A stretch of DNA of 64,000 nucleotides from the NCBI GenBank assembly GCA_021797915.1, contig JAJZYT010000007.1, positions 1-64,000 of the forward strand. Reading direction: 5' to 3'. This DNA is from Thermoplasmata archaeon (GTDB lineage: Archaea; Thermoplasmatota; Thermoplasmata; Thermoplasmatales; GCA-001856825). Positions 46,480-55,643 of the stretch are shown piece after piece (position 1 is the stretch's first letter; every line of letters starts with the position of its first letter). The notes beneath the pieces were generated by a model. It worked only from the letters and a program-made list of their open reading frames with translations, did no database searches and was not told the origin of the DNA. Made by a program: the position numbers and the translations under genes.

Positions 46480-48075
46480 CTAACCACTTTTTTTCCGCAA
46501 CTCGTCCATTGCATACTGCGCGAGTTTCCCAGGATTCATCATATTTGAAATGTCTACAAGCTCCTCTTTGGTTATGGCTTTTGAAGCTAACAACAACCCC
46601 AGGTAACTAAGGCCATAAGCAAGGAACAGACCTATCATGATGAAGATCGACATCCTGTTGTAACCGTGAAAGAAATAATAGAACAATCCACCAAGGAGTA
46701 TTGCCATTACCGCGCTCCTTGCAGATTGGTAAGTCACTTTTATTTTTACTTCGAAGAGCAGCGCTATTATGGACGTCAGGAGTAGAGCAATGCCAGAAAT
46801 AAGATATGAGTAAGCCCCACCAACTACACCCAAACCCCCAAGATGGACATCTGCCAATGTCCTTGGAATGAGGACTATGCTCAGTACAATCCATAGGACA
46901 TAACCCACGTTGGTCAGCAAGGCTGTAATTTTGGTTTTCGCAACTGCGTTAAAGTGGGTCCAAAATGGAATTGCCATAGTCCAGAACCAGGACCCAATAA
47001 GCATTACTTGAAGGGGGAAAGTGAAAGCAATCAATGCAGAGTTCCAAAGGTTGAGAATTGGCGCAGCGAAGATTATCGCAAACACGGTAAGGGGGGTTAC
47101 GAAGAGTGTCAGGTACTTAATCGATAATCCCATGGTCTTTCCGTAATCTCCGTTAGATGCAAATTGAGAGGTCAGAGAAGGGAGTATAAGGACAGTGACG
47201 GACATGGTGAATCCTGTCATCATTAGTATCAACCTGTAATCGGTTGCAAATCCTCCTGATTGGAATGACCCAAAAGCGATATAGACTAGCACCTGGGGCA
47301 CATTGGTGGATATTGCGGTCGCGATGGAAACTCCGATAAGAGGATATGAATATTTCAGGTAAGTTCTGATCGTTTCCAAGCGGGGCCACTTGAAATTCCA
47401 CGGCATTCCTATGACAAAGCTCACGACTGCATACACAGTGTAAGAGATGGAGTAGGAAACGGCTATCAATATGGCCATTTCGGGAATTCCAGAACGTGAG
47501 GTGGGGAAGTGGAAGATGTTGAAGTGCAGGAATATAACGATAGATGCAAATCTTGCTACAGACTCTATTATGGGAGGGAGAGACATCTTAAATGCTTCCC
47601 GAGTTCCTGTGAAAAAGGCTCGGTTAGCCTGGATGTATGGAAGACCCACGAAATATGGAATCAAGAAGAGTATGCTGATGTATATCAACGGGGATTGGAA
47701 GTGCTGATGGAGGACCGTTGTCCATACAAAAACAGCAAGAAGTATGATGCCGACGTAAATGATCGTGAGAATGACCTTCATGAAAATCAGGGCATTGTTG
47801 TATTCGTTTCGGTATTTTCCCAGAGCGATCATTCTGGTATGAGCCGTGTTTATTCCAAAGTCGGAAACGAACGAAAACACTAGACCAAACGAAAGCGCCG
47901 TGGAAAAAATTCCCCACGAGCTGATCCCTGCATCCCTCAGGATTAAGAGCATCGTAAGGAATCCAACTATCAGGCCGAAACCATTCTGCAATAGAATCCA
48001 CGCAGGTTTGGCAGTTTCCATCTCTGTGGCCGTAGTAGGCAAGTGTAGAAAAATGTTGGTATAATGAGAAATCAT
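46480..48075 (-). CDS. Polysaccharide flippase-like membrane protein (MATE/RfbX superfamily)
   Basis: A 531-residue protein with about 14 hydrophobic helices. Its length and the early GFLTMLLILRDAGISSWGIFSTA plus the QANRAFFTGTREAF-type loops match Wzx-like lipid-linked oligosaccharide flippases. It could supply glycans for AglB, though the substrate is inferred. Start options are ATG 48075 and ATG 48021; an ATTATACC box near 48060 favours the latter. Confidence 0.82.
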   Translation of the reverse strand: MISHYTNIFLHLPTTATEMETAKPAWILLQNGFGLIVGFLTMLLILRDAGISSWGIFSTALSFGLVFSFVSDFGINTAHTRMIALGKYRNEYNNALIFMKVILTIIYVGIILLAVFVWTTVLHQHFQSPLIYISILFLIPYFVGLPYIQANRAFFTGTREAFKMSLPPIIESVARFASIVIFLHFNIFHFPTSRSGIPEMAILIAVSYSISYTVYAVVSFVIGMPWNFKWPRLETIRTYLKYSYPLIGVSIATAISTNVPQVLVYIAFGSFQSGGFATDYRLILMMTGFTMSVTVLILPSLTSQFASNGDYGKTMGLSIKYLTLFVTPLTVFAIIFAAPILNLWNSALIAFTFPLQVMLIGSWFWTMAIPFWTHFNAVAKTKITALLTNVGYVLWIVLSIVLIPRTLADVHLGGLGVVGGAYSYLISGIALLLTSIIALLFEVKIKVTYQSARSAVMAILLGGLFYYFFHGYNRMSIFIMIGLFLAYGLSYLGLLLASKAITKEELVDISNMMNPGKLAQYAMDELRKKSG

Positions 48076-48101
48076 TATATTTTGCTAAACTCTCGCAGAA
48101 C

Positions 48102-48647
48102 GTGATACCATCGTTCATCACCTCCCTCGTCCTCTTCATACCGGCATTCATAGCCAACCCAAGCGCAGTAATCACGGGCGGAAAGTTAGTCATAGATGGA
48201 GGCAGAAGCTGGAAGGGGAAGCGAATATTTGGCGATCACAAGACCTGGTCTGGGCTAGCCGGTGGGGTATTCGCAGGATCCCTAGTAGGTCTAATCCTGA
48301 ACTATGTATTTCTTTTCACCAATGTCGGGGAATTGACTTTTTCGAATCAGTTAGGTACTGCATTTGAGATGGTGCTGGTTCTTTCGTTCTTCTCAATGTT
48401 TGGCGATTTAGTGGGATCTTTCATAAAGAGAAGAATCGGAAGGGCTCCTGGTGCGGAATCTCTATTCCTAGATCAGTATCCATTTGCCCTTTTTGCGCTC
48501 GCATTCTTTTACTTATTTTTTGGAAGTAAGGGAGTAGGGCTGTTCCCATGGCCTGGAGTAATTGCAATTCTGGTAGTCACTCCATTGATCCATAGGGCAG
48601 TCAACATTATAGGGTATAAACTCAAGATGAAGAGTGTCCCATACTAG
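48102..48647 (+). CDS. carS: CDP-archaeol synthase
   Basis: A 181-residue membrane protein with about five helices and the family signature GGKLVIDGGRSWKGKRIFGDHKTWSGLAGG, plus GDLVGSFIKRRIGRAPG. It transfers CTP to unsaturated archaetidic acid (DGGGP), the step before polar headgroups are added to archaeal ether lipids. The start is GTG 48102, about 26 bases after a TATA-like ATTATATTTT, so leaderless. It is divergent from the flippase. Confidence 0.93.
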   Translation: MIPSFITSLVLFIPAFIANPSAVITGGKLVIDGGRSWKGKRIFGDHKTWSGLAGGVFAGSLVGLILNYVFLFTNVGELTFSNQLGTAFEMVLVLSFFSMFGDLVGSFIKRRIGRAPGAESLFLDQYPFALFALAFFYLFFGSKGVGLFPWPGVIAILVVTPLIHRAVNIIGYKLKMKSVPY

Positions 48648-50479
48648 TCCAGGAAGGCATTTGTCTCGGATACCACGTCTTTGCTCAGATAGAGGTTTGG
48701 CAGTTCTGGCCTGAATTTCTTCGCTCTAGAATCGAGTATGATTGCCACCCCCTTTTCCTCGGGGCTCCTTATCAATCTGCCTATCGCTTGTCTTATCCTG
48801 GTAGCTGCAACAGCGTCATAAGCGTACTCCCACCCCCTCCTAAATTTCATTTCATAGAAGAGTTCCATTGCCGATGTTTCCGGGGAAGGTGGAGGATAGG
48901 GAATACCTGTAAGAACAGCCATCTCGACCAGTTTACCGGGTAGGTCTATTCCCTCTGATATGCGTCCGTTGATTACGGCGAAGAGATTGCCGCCTTTCTG
49001 TTTGAAGTTGGTTATAAGGTTGACGAATTCCTCATTGCTCATGCCCTTCCTCTCAAAGAATATCTTTCCCTTCATGTCTATCTCTAGGAACGAAGATAGT
49101 TGTTCGTATGATGTACAAAAAATGATCTTGTTGTGCTTGACATTTTCCACTATGTCTCTGATGTAACCATCTATTCTCTCCCTCGATTCATCCTTCATCG
49201 TGTACTTTGAGGTGACATCATCCACGAACAGTACCTTGAGGTTCCTCTCAAGGTAATCTGCTTTTATGACAACTTTCTCAGGATCCTTAACCCCGACCTC
49301 GTCAATGAACTTACTGAAAGGAGATATGGTCCCAGACATAAAATAGGTCCTATAGGATTCTCCGAAAAAGCGTAGAATTTCATAGGTCTCCAGATTCATT
49401 ATGCTGATACCAGATGGTTCCTCGTTGTGAGAAATCATAACACTGTACCCTTCATCATCATCCATGAGCCTGGAACCTAGGACTGATGCATTGTATATGT
49501 AGCTCCTAGGGAGCTTCCCCTCCGCGCTCTTGGATTCCTTTATCGATAGTCCAAAATTTGCAGCTAGGTTCAGGAGATTCTTGATGTCTAAAGAGTTCAT
49601 CTGGAATGAATCCATGTAGGCCTCTGTGACTTCCTGAGTGGTGATGATCCTATCTCCCTCTTTCAGTAAGGTACCCAGAGCTTTGTTAAGGGATTCCACG
49701 ATGTACGAAACATTCACCTTATTGATCAGCAGATCTCCAAACTGATCTATCTCCTTGGAACAGTTGGAGAGCGTATTGAAAGTGAGCTTCTTGGAGAGCA
49801 GGTTTCTTGTAAGGTCAGGGATGTTGTGTGCCTCGTCGGCTATCAGTATGATGTCCTTCAATTCTGCCTCCATCCATCCAAGGAATCTCTCCCTGATGAA
49901 CGGATTCAGAAAGAATGAGTATGAGGTGACAAGCACATTCGCATCTGCTGCCAAACTCTTCTGAGCAAAGTATGGACAGTATTCCTCTTTTCCAAGGTTC
50001 AGAAAGTCTTCCTGAGACATTATGGTCTTCTTCCAGTCTCTTTCAAAGTTGGTTTCGTACTGGCACCCTCCCTTTCCACTCTTGTGCATCTCGACCAAAA
50101 CCCTGCAAAAACTACTCTGCTCTTCTGGAGTGCCCTGTGACATCTCGGACGCCTGTTTCTTGTAAAGACACATCTCCCCCCTCCCAAAAAAAGTCATTAC
50201 CTTCTCAAGCCCTAACGCTCTTGCCTCCCTCAGCAAATTCTCTCCCTGCGAATTGGTTCTAGTCAGGAACACAACCCTCCTATCGGGATACTTCGATACC
50301 GCGTGGAATAGTACGGATACTGTCTTTCCGGATCCCGTGGGACTTTCGAGTATGGTGGACCTCTTTTCACTCTGGCCCAGTTTCTGAAATATCATCTCCT
50401 GCCATGGGTATATCTCATACGGAAACTTTGGTGCATCTTTCAAGGAACAAATCCACCTCCTTGACCAAAGGAAGTCCAA
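48644..50479 (-). CDS. xpd: XPD/Rad3-type Fe-S DNA helicase
   Basis: A 611-residue superfamily 2 helicase with Walker A SPTGSGKT (46-53), DEAH (214-217) and motif VI QAIGRLIRSPEEKG. Four cysteines (103, 124, 138, 167) between motifs I and II fit the XPD [4Fe-4S] domain. It acts 5'-3' in nucleotide excision repair. The track start lies 65 bases inside the upstream gene. TTG 50443, after an AAGGAGGTG Shine-Dalgarno, is an alternative start that would trim 12 residues. The 3' end meets carS tail-to-tail. Confidence 0.94.
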   Translation of the reverse strand: MDFLWSRRWICSLKDAPKFPYEIYPWQEMIFQKLGQSEKRSTILESPTGSGKTVSVLFHAVSKYPDRRVVFLTRTNSQGENLLREARALGLEKVMTFFGRGEMCLYKKQASEMSQGTPEEQSSFCRVLVEMHKSGKGGCQYETNFERDWKKTIMSQEDFLNLGKEEYCPYFAQKSLAADANVLVTSYSFFLNPFIRERFLGWMEAELKDIILIADEAHNIPDLTRNLLSKKLTFNTLSNCSKEIDQFGDLLINKVNVSYIVESLNKALGTLLKEGDRIITTQEVTEAYMDSFQMNSLDIKNLLNLAANFGLSIKESKSAEGKLPRSYIYNASVLGSRLMDDDEGYSVMISHNEEPSGISIMNLETYEILRFFGESYRTYFMSGTISPFSKFIDEVGVKDPEKVVIKADYLERNLKVLFVDDVTSKYTMKDESRERIDGYIRDIVENVKHNKIIFCTSYEQLSSFLEIDMKGKIFFERKGMSNEEFVNLITNFKQKGGNLFAVINGRISEGIDLPGKLVEMAVLTGIPYPPPSPETSAMELFYEMKFRRGWEYAYDAVAATRIRQAIGRLIRSPEEKGVAIILDSRAKKFRPELPNLYLSKDVVSETNAFLD

Positions 50480-51347
50480 AGCTCGATACTTGATTCTCGA
50501 GGTCCTTCTTACTGATGGAAGTGGTAAATTTGTAGGAATTCAGGCTGTTGAATACATCTCTTTCTCCAACACCAATCAGCTTGCCAAGATCCTTCGAAAT
50601 TGCGTGCTTCTCCCTTATCGTTAAATCTGACTCAACGTTGCTCTCGTACCTTTTCAAGAAAGATGAGACCGATTGTCCCGGGTTCCCAACTGTGAAGAGA
50701 CAGCAGCAAATTCCATCGCTTTCTGTTTTCAAACCTCGACGCATTGTGAGGTACGGCTCCCATATCTGAGCGGCGTCGATCTCCTTGCCCTTATATGCTC
50801 GGATAATGTCTTCGATGCTCTTGTAATAGACCTGCTCGTAGTTCCCTGAATTCCTGGAATCTTTGTCCATCCTCGACAAAGGAGTAGTGCCTATCCGACC
50901 CGAGGAATGCCTTCGAATCGTTCCGGACCCACCCGATGCAATTCCCGCAACAGGGGAAATTTTCCTGTCGATGAGGTAGAAAAAGTATCCGGAAATGAGC
51001 GGGCTTGCAACTATGTCCTCCGAACCAGTCATCAGTTCCTTGAGGGCTTCCAGGCTGTTATCGTAGACATTCACTCTGAAAGGAATGCGGTTGCCCAGCT
51101 GGTTCAACGTAGCGACAACATTGATGTATTCTGCACTCCGTAGTATTCCTACTCTCAGTGTCCTCGAATGATTTAGAGCGACAAGGATAGTTCGCTGACT
51201 TACCTTCTTCCTTAGGATAAGTTTCTCTCTTTCCAACTTACCAAGTACTTCAGACATTCGAGATCTCGAAGACTTGAGTCTCAAAGTGAGTTCCTTCTGA
51301 GTTACATTTTCTTTGAAAAGTATTTCAAGTACTTTTTCTCTCAACAT
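50415..51347 (-). CDS. Winged-helix regulator fused to a periplasmic-binding-protein-like domain
   Basis: A 310-residue cytoplasmic protein. Residues 1-60 form a winged helix (ENVTQKELTLRLKSSRSRMSEVLGKLEREKLI). Residues ~64-305 have the layout of the solute-binding fold used by nitrate/taurine/NMT1-type ABC importers: a strand LRVGILRS, then LEALKELMTGSEDIVASPLISGYFF and EIDAAQIWEPYLT. There is no signal peptide, so the binding domain probably senses an internal ligand and tunes DNA binding. It sits in a run with xpd and the beta-CASP nuclease. The ligand is unknown. Confidence 0.7.
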   Translation of the reverse strand: MLREKVLEILFKENVTQKELTLRLKSSRSRMSEVLGKLEREKLILRKKVSQRTILVALNHSRTLRVGILRSAEYINVVATLNQLGNRIPFRVNVYDNSLEALKELMTGSEDIVASPLISGYFFYLIDRKISPVAGIASGGSGTIRRHSSGRIGTTPLSRMDKDSRNSGNYEQVYYKSIEDIIRAYKGKEIDAAQIWEPYLTMRRGLKTESDGICCCLFTVGNPGQSVSSFLKRYESNVESDLTIREKHAISKDLGKLIGVGERDVFNSLNSYKFTTSISKKDLENQVSSFGLPLVKEVDLFLERCTKVSV

Positions 51348-51352
51348 AGGGT

Positions 51353-52573
51353 TCAGATTTCAAACTCTTCCCCATTCTTCGGTAGGACGATCTTGGGCGA
51401 GGTGAGATCTTTTGCCAATTCCTCTCTCTTCTCCCCGTGCATTAATACAACTTTGTCGGGTTTAGATCCCTCAATGAATTCAACAAGTTCCTTGTGTCCA
51501 GAGTGTGCAGAAAAGTCGAAGAACTTCACGTCCATGTTCACTTTTGTTGTCACACCTGCCAGATTGATGCTACCTGTTTCCAGAAGCATCCTTCCATTGG
51601 TATCTTCAACCTGGTATCCGGTTAGGAAAAGGCCGTTCTTTTGATCGTTGAGATTAGAAATGTAATTGAGGACAGGTCCGCCATCTAGCATTCCACTTGT
51701 GGTTAGAATCACGTCTCCGTTAAGCGCTTTTTCTCGATCTGACTTGCTCCGTACAAATCTTACCCTCCTAAGCATTTTCTTGTATCTTTGGTAGTTCTTT
51801 ATGTACTTCGGGAAACTGAGTAGGACATTGGAAACAGTCCTGCCCATTCCATCGATCCAAATTTCATAGTCTGTGTTTTCAAGAACCATCAATAACTCTT
51901 GAGAACGGCCGATTGCGAAAGATGGCACCACAGCTACCCCATCACCCTCTACTACTTTCTGAATCGAGGATAGGAAATTCTCTTCGACGCTAGGTCTCGG
52001 AGGATGCTCCTTTCCCGCGTATGTACTTTCAACAACCAACACATCGGTACTGATCGGTTTGATACCGAAAGTCAGGTGGGTGTCTATGCTCTGGATATCG
52101 CCCGTGAAAACTATGCTGCTCTCATTCTGGACACGGTACATGGCACTTCCTACGAGGTGACCGGTAGAATGAGAAGTAATGTCCTGGTCTTTGAACTCCA
52201 TAGTCTCACCATAGTTCAGAGGCGTGAATGTTTCTATTATGCTATCTACATCGAATTCTTCGAAGGGAAGACTATTCCCTTCCAGGTTCGCTATCTTGAC
52301 CGAGTCGTAGAGAAGAATGGGTACCACCGAGAGTGTCGGCGGTGTTGCATAGACATTGGCCCCTCCATTCTTGTTCAGCCAAGGTAACATTCCTACATGA
52401 TCAAGGTGTGAATGTGTCACGAATACCCCATCTACTTTTGGTGCAAGCATCGGGAAAGTTGGAGGTTTCGTGGGATTCATCCCGTAATCAAAGAGGAATT
52501 TGTATCTGTCAGTTGAGAGGACCATTCCCAATCTGCCAACCTCGTCTCCCCCTCCCAAAAACCTGGCTTTCAT
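51353..52573 (-). CDS. Beta-CASP metallo-beta-lactamase RNase (CPSF-like)
   Basis: A 406-residue nuclease with the metal site HSHLDHVGM, later Asp and His (STGHLVGSAMY, FTGDIQS) and the beta-CASP motifs (VPSFAIGRSQELL, SGMLDGGPVLNYI, FDFSAHSGH, LMHGE). It lacks N-terminal KH domains, so it is the short aCPSF2-like type, an RNase in 3' end formation or mRNA decay. ATG 52573 overlaps the MTA phosphorylase stop (ATGA); the track start is 36 bases too far. Confidence 0.9.
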   Translation of the reverse strand: MKARFLGGGDEVGRLGMVLSTDRYKFLFDYGMNPTKPPTFPMLAPKVDGVFVTHSHLDHVGMLPWLNKNGGANVYATPPTLSVVPILLYDSVKIANLEGNSLPFEEFDVDSIIETFTPLNYGETMEFKDQDITSHSTGHLVGSAMYRVQNESSIVFTGDIQSIDTHLTFGIKPISTDVLVVESTYAGKEHPPRPSVEENFLSSIQKVVEGDGVAVVPSFAIGRSQELLMVLENTDYEIWIDGMGRTVSNVLLSFPKYIKNYQRYKKMLRRVRFVRSKSDREKALNGDVILTTSGMLDGGPVLNYISNLNDQKNGLFLTGYQVEDTNGRMLLETGSINLAGVTTKVNMDVKFFDFSAHSGHKELVEFIEGSKPDKVVLMHGEKREELAKDLTSPKIVLPKNGEEFEI

Positions 52574-53343
52574 AGTCCAGCCTCCTTGAGGTGAAGACCA
52601 CATTTGCATGTTCTTCCGGCAGATATTCTTGGTATAGCGTTTGTCAATACTTTCTTTATATTTTCTTCGTTCTCTTTCATAACCCTAATTACTTCCTTTG
52701 AATTTACTGGTATATCGGCCCAGACATCATAATCCGTCACAGTTGCAAGTGTCAAGTAGCACATCTCCTTCTCCCTGGCCAGGTTGATCTCCGGTACGAG
52801 TGTCATCCCTATGATATCCCCCACCCCCCTGAAAAACTTGCTCTCAGATCTTGTGGAGAACCTTGGACCCTCAATGCAGACATAGGTTCCGCCCTTCTTC
52901 GACTTGATCCTTAGATCGATTAGACTCTTGTGGAATGTATCCAAGAGCTCGGGACAGAATGGATCTGCCATCGAGATGTGTACAACTTCCGGTCCATCGA
53001 AAAAGGTATAATCCCTACCCTTGGTGTAATCAAAAAACTGATCCGGCAGAGCAATCGCTCCCGGTTCGATATCTTTCTGAAGCGACCCAACTGCAGAAAC
53101 TCCTATTATTCTTTCCACTCCAACTTCCTTAAGTCCATATATATTGGCTCTGAAGTTTATTTTGTGCGGCGGTATCTTGTGTTCCTTTCCGTGCCTATAA
53201 AGTACTGCAACCTCCTGTCCCCCTATCTTTCCAAGTTCTATTGGTGAAGACATTTCTCCATAGGGGGTGTTGAGTTTGACGACTTCGGCATTTTCTAGTA
53301 ACTTTCCAGTAACCGAACCGCCTATTAGTCCTACTTTTGCCAT
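52570..53343 (-). CDS. S-methyl-5'-thioadenosine (or thioinosine) phosphorylase
   Basis: A 257-residue purine nucleoside phosphorylase-like enzyme: VGLIGGSVTGKLLE phosphate loop, GVSAVGSLQKDIEPG, EGPRFSTRSESKFF and GMTLVPEINLAREKEMCY with TDYDVW, all MTAP family hallmarks, plus a CKCG tail. It recycles methylthioadenosine left from polyamine synthesis. MTA or MTI as preferred substrate cannot be told. ATG 53343 lies about 15 bases after a TATATA-like run. Confidence 0.9.
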   Translation of the reverse strand: MAKVGLIGGSVTGKLLENAEVVKLNTPYGEMSSPIELGKIGGQEVAVLYRHGKEHKIPPHKINFRANIYGLKEVGVERIIGVSAVGSLQKDIEPGAIALPDQFFDYTKGRDYTFFDGPEVVHISMADPFCPELLDTFHKSLIDLRIKSKKGGTYVCIEGPRFSTRSESKFFRGVGDIIGMTLVPEINLAREKEMCYLTLATVTDYDVWADIPVNSKEVIRVMKENEENIKKVLTNAIPRISAGRTCKCGLHLKEAGL

Positions 53344-53759
53344 CGGAACTATATATTTGGCAGTCTAAAAATGTGTTGGAATGGCAAACTGCAGCTAAGT
53401 TTGGTTTAGCAATTGGATATCTTTTACCTCCATCTTGCAGCTCTTTTACTTACATTTTCGATGCTTACGGAGTTGCATTTAAAATCGCATTTCGAAAAAG
53501 GAGCCTTTATCACATTTTTCTAGTAGGAAGATAAGGATGGAAACTTAAGGATCTACTATGATACTGCTGCAGATTCATACTTATTCGTGGTTGGTACGGT
53601 ATGTATCTGAGTTTGTTCTCGTGTGCAAAGGATATTCCGAAGCACGAGTTCGTCGACATTCTTCGCATTTTCAACGCAAAAAAGTAGCTAAAGTAAGAAT
53701 TTGATGAGCTCAAAAGGAAGTCTCAATAATGTTTTATCTTACTCATACATCATAAATTT
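53344..53759. other. 416-base gap with possible decayed coding sequence
   Basis: Between MTA phosphorylase and archease lies a stretch with no intact gene. A plus-strand frame around 53530-53600 reads KDGNLRIYYDTAADSYLFVVGTV before a stop. A second frame then carries SCAKDIPKHEFVDILRIFNAKK to about 53695. The wording looks protein-like, suggesting a frameshifted remnant, but the source family is not recognised. TATA-like GTTTTATC at 53731 serves archease. Confidence 0.3.
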
Positions 53760-54158
53760 GTGCCAGTAGAAAGCCTAGATCATACTGCCGATGTGAGACT
53801 CAGAGCCTGGGGTAGATCGTTTCAAGGTACACTCCTGGAACTGTCAAATTACATGCTCAGAATGATCTACTCTGACATTATTAGACCAGAGGTGTTGTTG
53901 AGTTCTACTATCGAATATGATACTGATGAGGGATGCGTCACCAGATTGCTGAATGATCTGATATACAAGTCTGAATCAGCACAACTCGCCATAAAGATGA
54001 GGAAAATTACTGTATGTGAAGGAAAAGTTAGATGGGACGGTATGGGGGAGCCTTTTAGTAAGAAGGAGAGAGGGTCAATTCTTGTGAAGGCTGCAACCTA
54101 CGACAGACTGATTGTGAAGAGGGCCCCTGCTCTAATTGAAATTACTCTAGACATTTAG
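53760..54158 (+). CDS. Archease (RtcB RNA ligase cofactor)
   Basis: A 132-residue protein beginning DHTADVRLRAWG, the conserved metal-binding start of archease, which activates the RtcB tRNA ligase by helping form the His-GMP intermediate. Acidic residues near the C-terminus (KAATYDRLIVKR) complete the usual layout. The GTG start lies about 26 bases after a TATA-like GTTTTATC. RtcB is not in the window. Confidence 0.9.
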   Translation: MPVESLDHTADVRLRAWGRSFQGTLLELSNYMLRMIYSDIIRPEVLLSSTIEYDTDEGCVTRLLNDLIYKSESAQLAIKMRKITVCEGKVRWDGMGEPFSKKERGSILVKAATYDRLIVKRAPALIEITLDI

Positions 54159-54208
54159 CTAGAAGGTGTCACAGCAATAGCTATTATATGACTTTGGTAT
54201 AACATCTC

Positions 54209-54550
54209 ATGGCCAAAGACGAAAATTTCATCTTGGAGGATTCAAAGAAACTAATGATTTCAGACGAAATAATTGTTCAGGCTATTCAGGAAATCTACAA
54301 GGACGAAATCAAGGAAAGAATCAAGGAAAAACTGAAGGAGAATCCTAGGATGGAAAATGAGCTGAAGGACTCTATTCGGGATTACACTCGAGGGAAGCTC
54401 CTAGAGGCCGGGGCCCAAGCAAAGATGTTGAAGGTAGTGGCGGAACTTGGACTGATCTCGATCCCGGAATCTTTCAGGGACGAGATGGTCAAGTCGATAC
54501 TCAAGGCCATAGGCCCAGAACTCGATACTCTTCTAAAGAACACGCTTTGA
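54209..54550 (+). CDS. Small helical protein of unknown function
   Basis: A 113-residue soluble protein, almost wholly helical and charged (EIIVQAIQEIYKDEIKERIKEKLKENPRME). There is no metal motif or membrane segment. It stops at the base before the ATG of the transporter gene, so both may be co-expressed. No family is recognised; similar short helical proteins are common in archaea. Confidence 0.65.
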   Translation: MAKDENFILEDSKKLMISDEIIVQAIQEIYKDEIKERIKEKLKENPRMENELKDSIRDYTRGKLLEAGAQAKMLKVVAELGLISIPESFRDEMVKSILKAIGPELDTLLKNTL

Positions 54551-55615
54551 ATGAAGTTAACAGTAAATAAAATACTGCTTCTTGTCTTGGGACTTGCGTA
54601 TTTTGTTATCATCTTAGTTAAAAGAAACCTCTATTCTCCTGGACTGGTCGACTGGAATACTATCGCCATCCTTTCTACCCTAATTGTGGTTAATACAGGC
54701 TTAATGTATTCTGGTGGTCTGAACTACGTTGCTTACCAGATAATTAAGGTAACTGACGGTAGGAGGAAGTTGATGATCATATCTATACTTTTGACTGCTT
54801 TCTTGGCCATGTTTCTCACGAATGATGTTTCTCTTCTTGTATTGATTCCAATCACAATTGCGATAGGGAAATTTTCTGGAAAAAATCTTGATGATGTCAT
54901 TATATTTCAGGCAATTGCTGCTAATGTTGGATCACTTCTGATGCCTTTCGGAAATCCCCAAAATATCATATTGTTTCGACTTTATTCACTCAATTTTTTT
55001 ACATTTGTCAAAACAATGGCACCAATCTTCCTGGTATCAATTGCAATTCTGATCGTATTTTCCCTCGTTTTCAAGAATGAAAAGCTCCCTCCGAACGACG
55101 TTAAGGAAAAACCACGATTTTATTTCTTCATTTTTTATCTATTCCTGTTAGTCGCAACAATAGTGGGGATGCTGCTCAATGCGACAATTTTTCTGTTCAT
55201 CGCTCTGATAGCTATTGCCCTGGTATCACTACTATTCCTGGAACCACAAGCTGTCGCGAGAGTCGATTACGTGTTGATAGTGGTCTTCATTCTAATTTTC
55301 CTGGTTATGAATTCCATTAGGTCAATGATATCTCTCCCCTTTACAGGAGGAGGGATACTGACTTACTTCGCTTCGATAATGTTCTCACAGGTTATATCCA
55401 ATGTTCCGACAACTGTTCTCTTTGGCAAAGTCTCTTCGTGGGCAGTTCTATCATACGGAGTGAACATTGGCGGGAACGGCACAGTCATTGCATCGCTGGC
55501 CAACATCATAGCTCTGAGGAATCTTTCTGGAAAGAATTTCTTGAAATTCAACAAATATTCTTTCCTCTTTCTCCTGATAACTGCATTAGCGGGATTTCTG
55601 ATTCTCTTCAGATAG
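54551..55615 (+). CDS. ArsB/CitM-superfamily anion transporter
   Basis: A 354-residue protein with about 9-10 hydrophobic helices. The motif FLTNDVSLLVLIPI and the GSLLMPFGNPQN motif in the first half, with a second half ISNVPTTVLFG and GVNIGGNGTVIASLANIIA, follow the repeat structure of the ArsB/NhaD/CitM group. Arsenite, a dicarboxylate or another anion may be carried; the substrate is unproven. The length is somewhat below the ~420 usual. Confidence 0.82.
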   Translation: MKLTVNKILLLVLGLAYFVIILVKRNLYSPGLVDWNTIAILSTLIVVNTGLMYSGGLNYVAYQIIKVTDGRRKLMIISILLTAFLAMFLTNDVSLLVLIPITIAIGKFSGKNLDDVIIFQAIAANVGSLLMPFGNPQNIILFRLYSLNFFTFVKTMAPIFLVSIAILIVFSLVFKNEKLPPNDVKEKPRFYFFIFYLFLLVATIVGMLLNATIFLFIALIAIALVSLLFLEPQAVARVDYVLIVVFILIFLVMNSIRSMISLPFTGGGILTYFASIMFSQVISNVPTTVLFGKVSSWAVLSYGVNIGGNGTVIASLANIIALRNLSGKNFLKFNKYSFLFLLITALAGFLILFR

Positions 55616-55643
55616 GATAAATAAGAAAAAGCAATAGCAACGC

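Noticed and set aside
47624-48193. 189-residue minus-strand ORF across the flippase and carS starts
   Set aside because: Overlaps two well-supported genes in another frame and shows no domain pattern.
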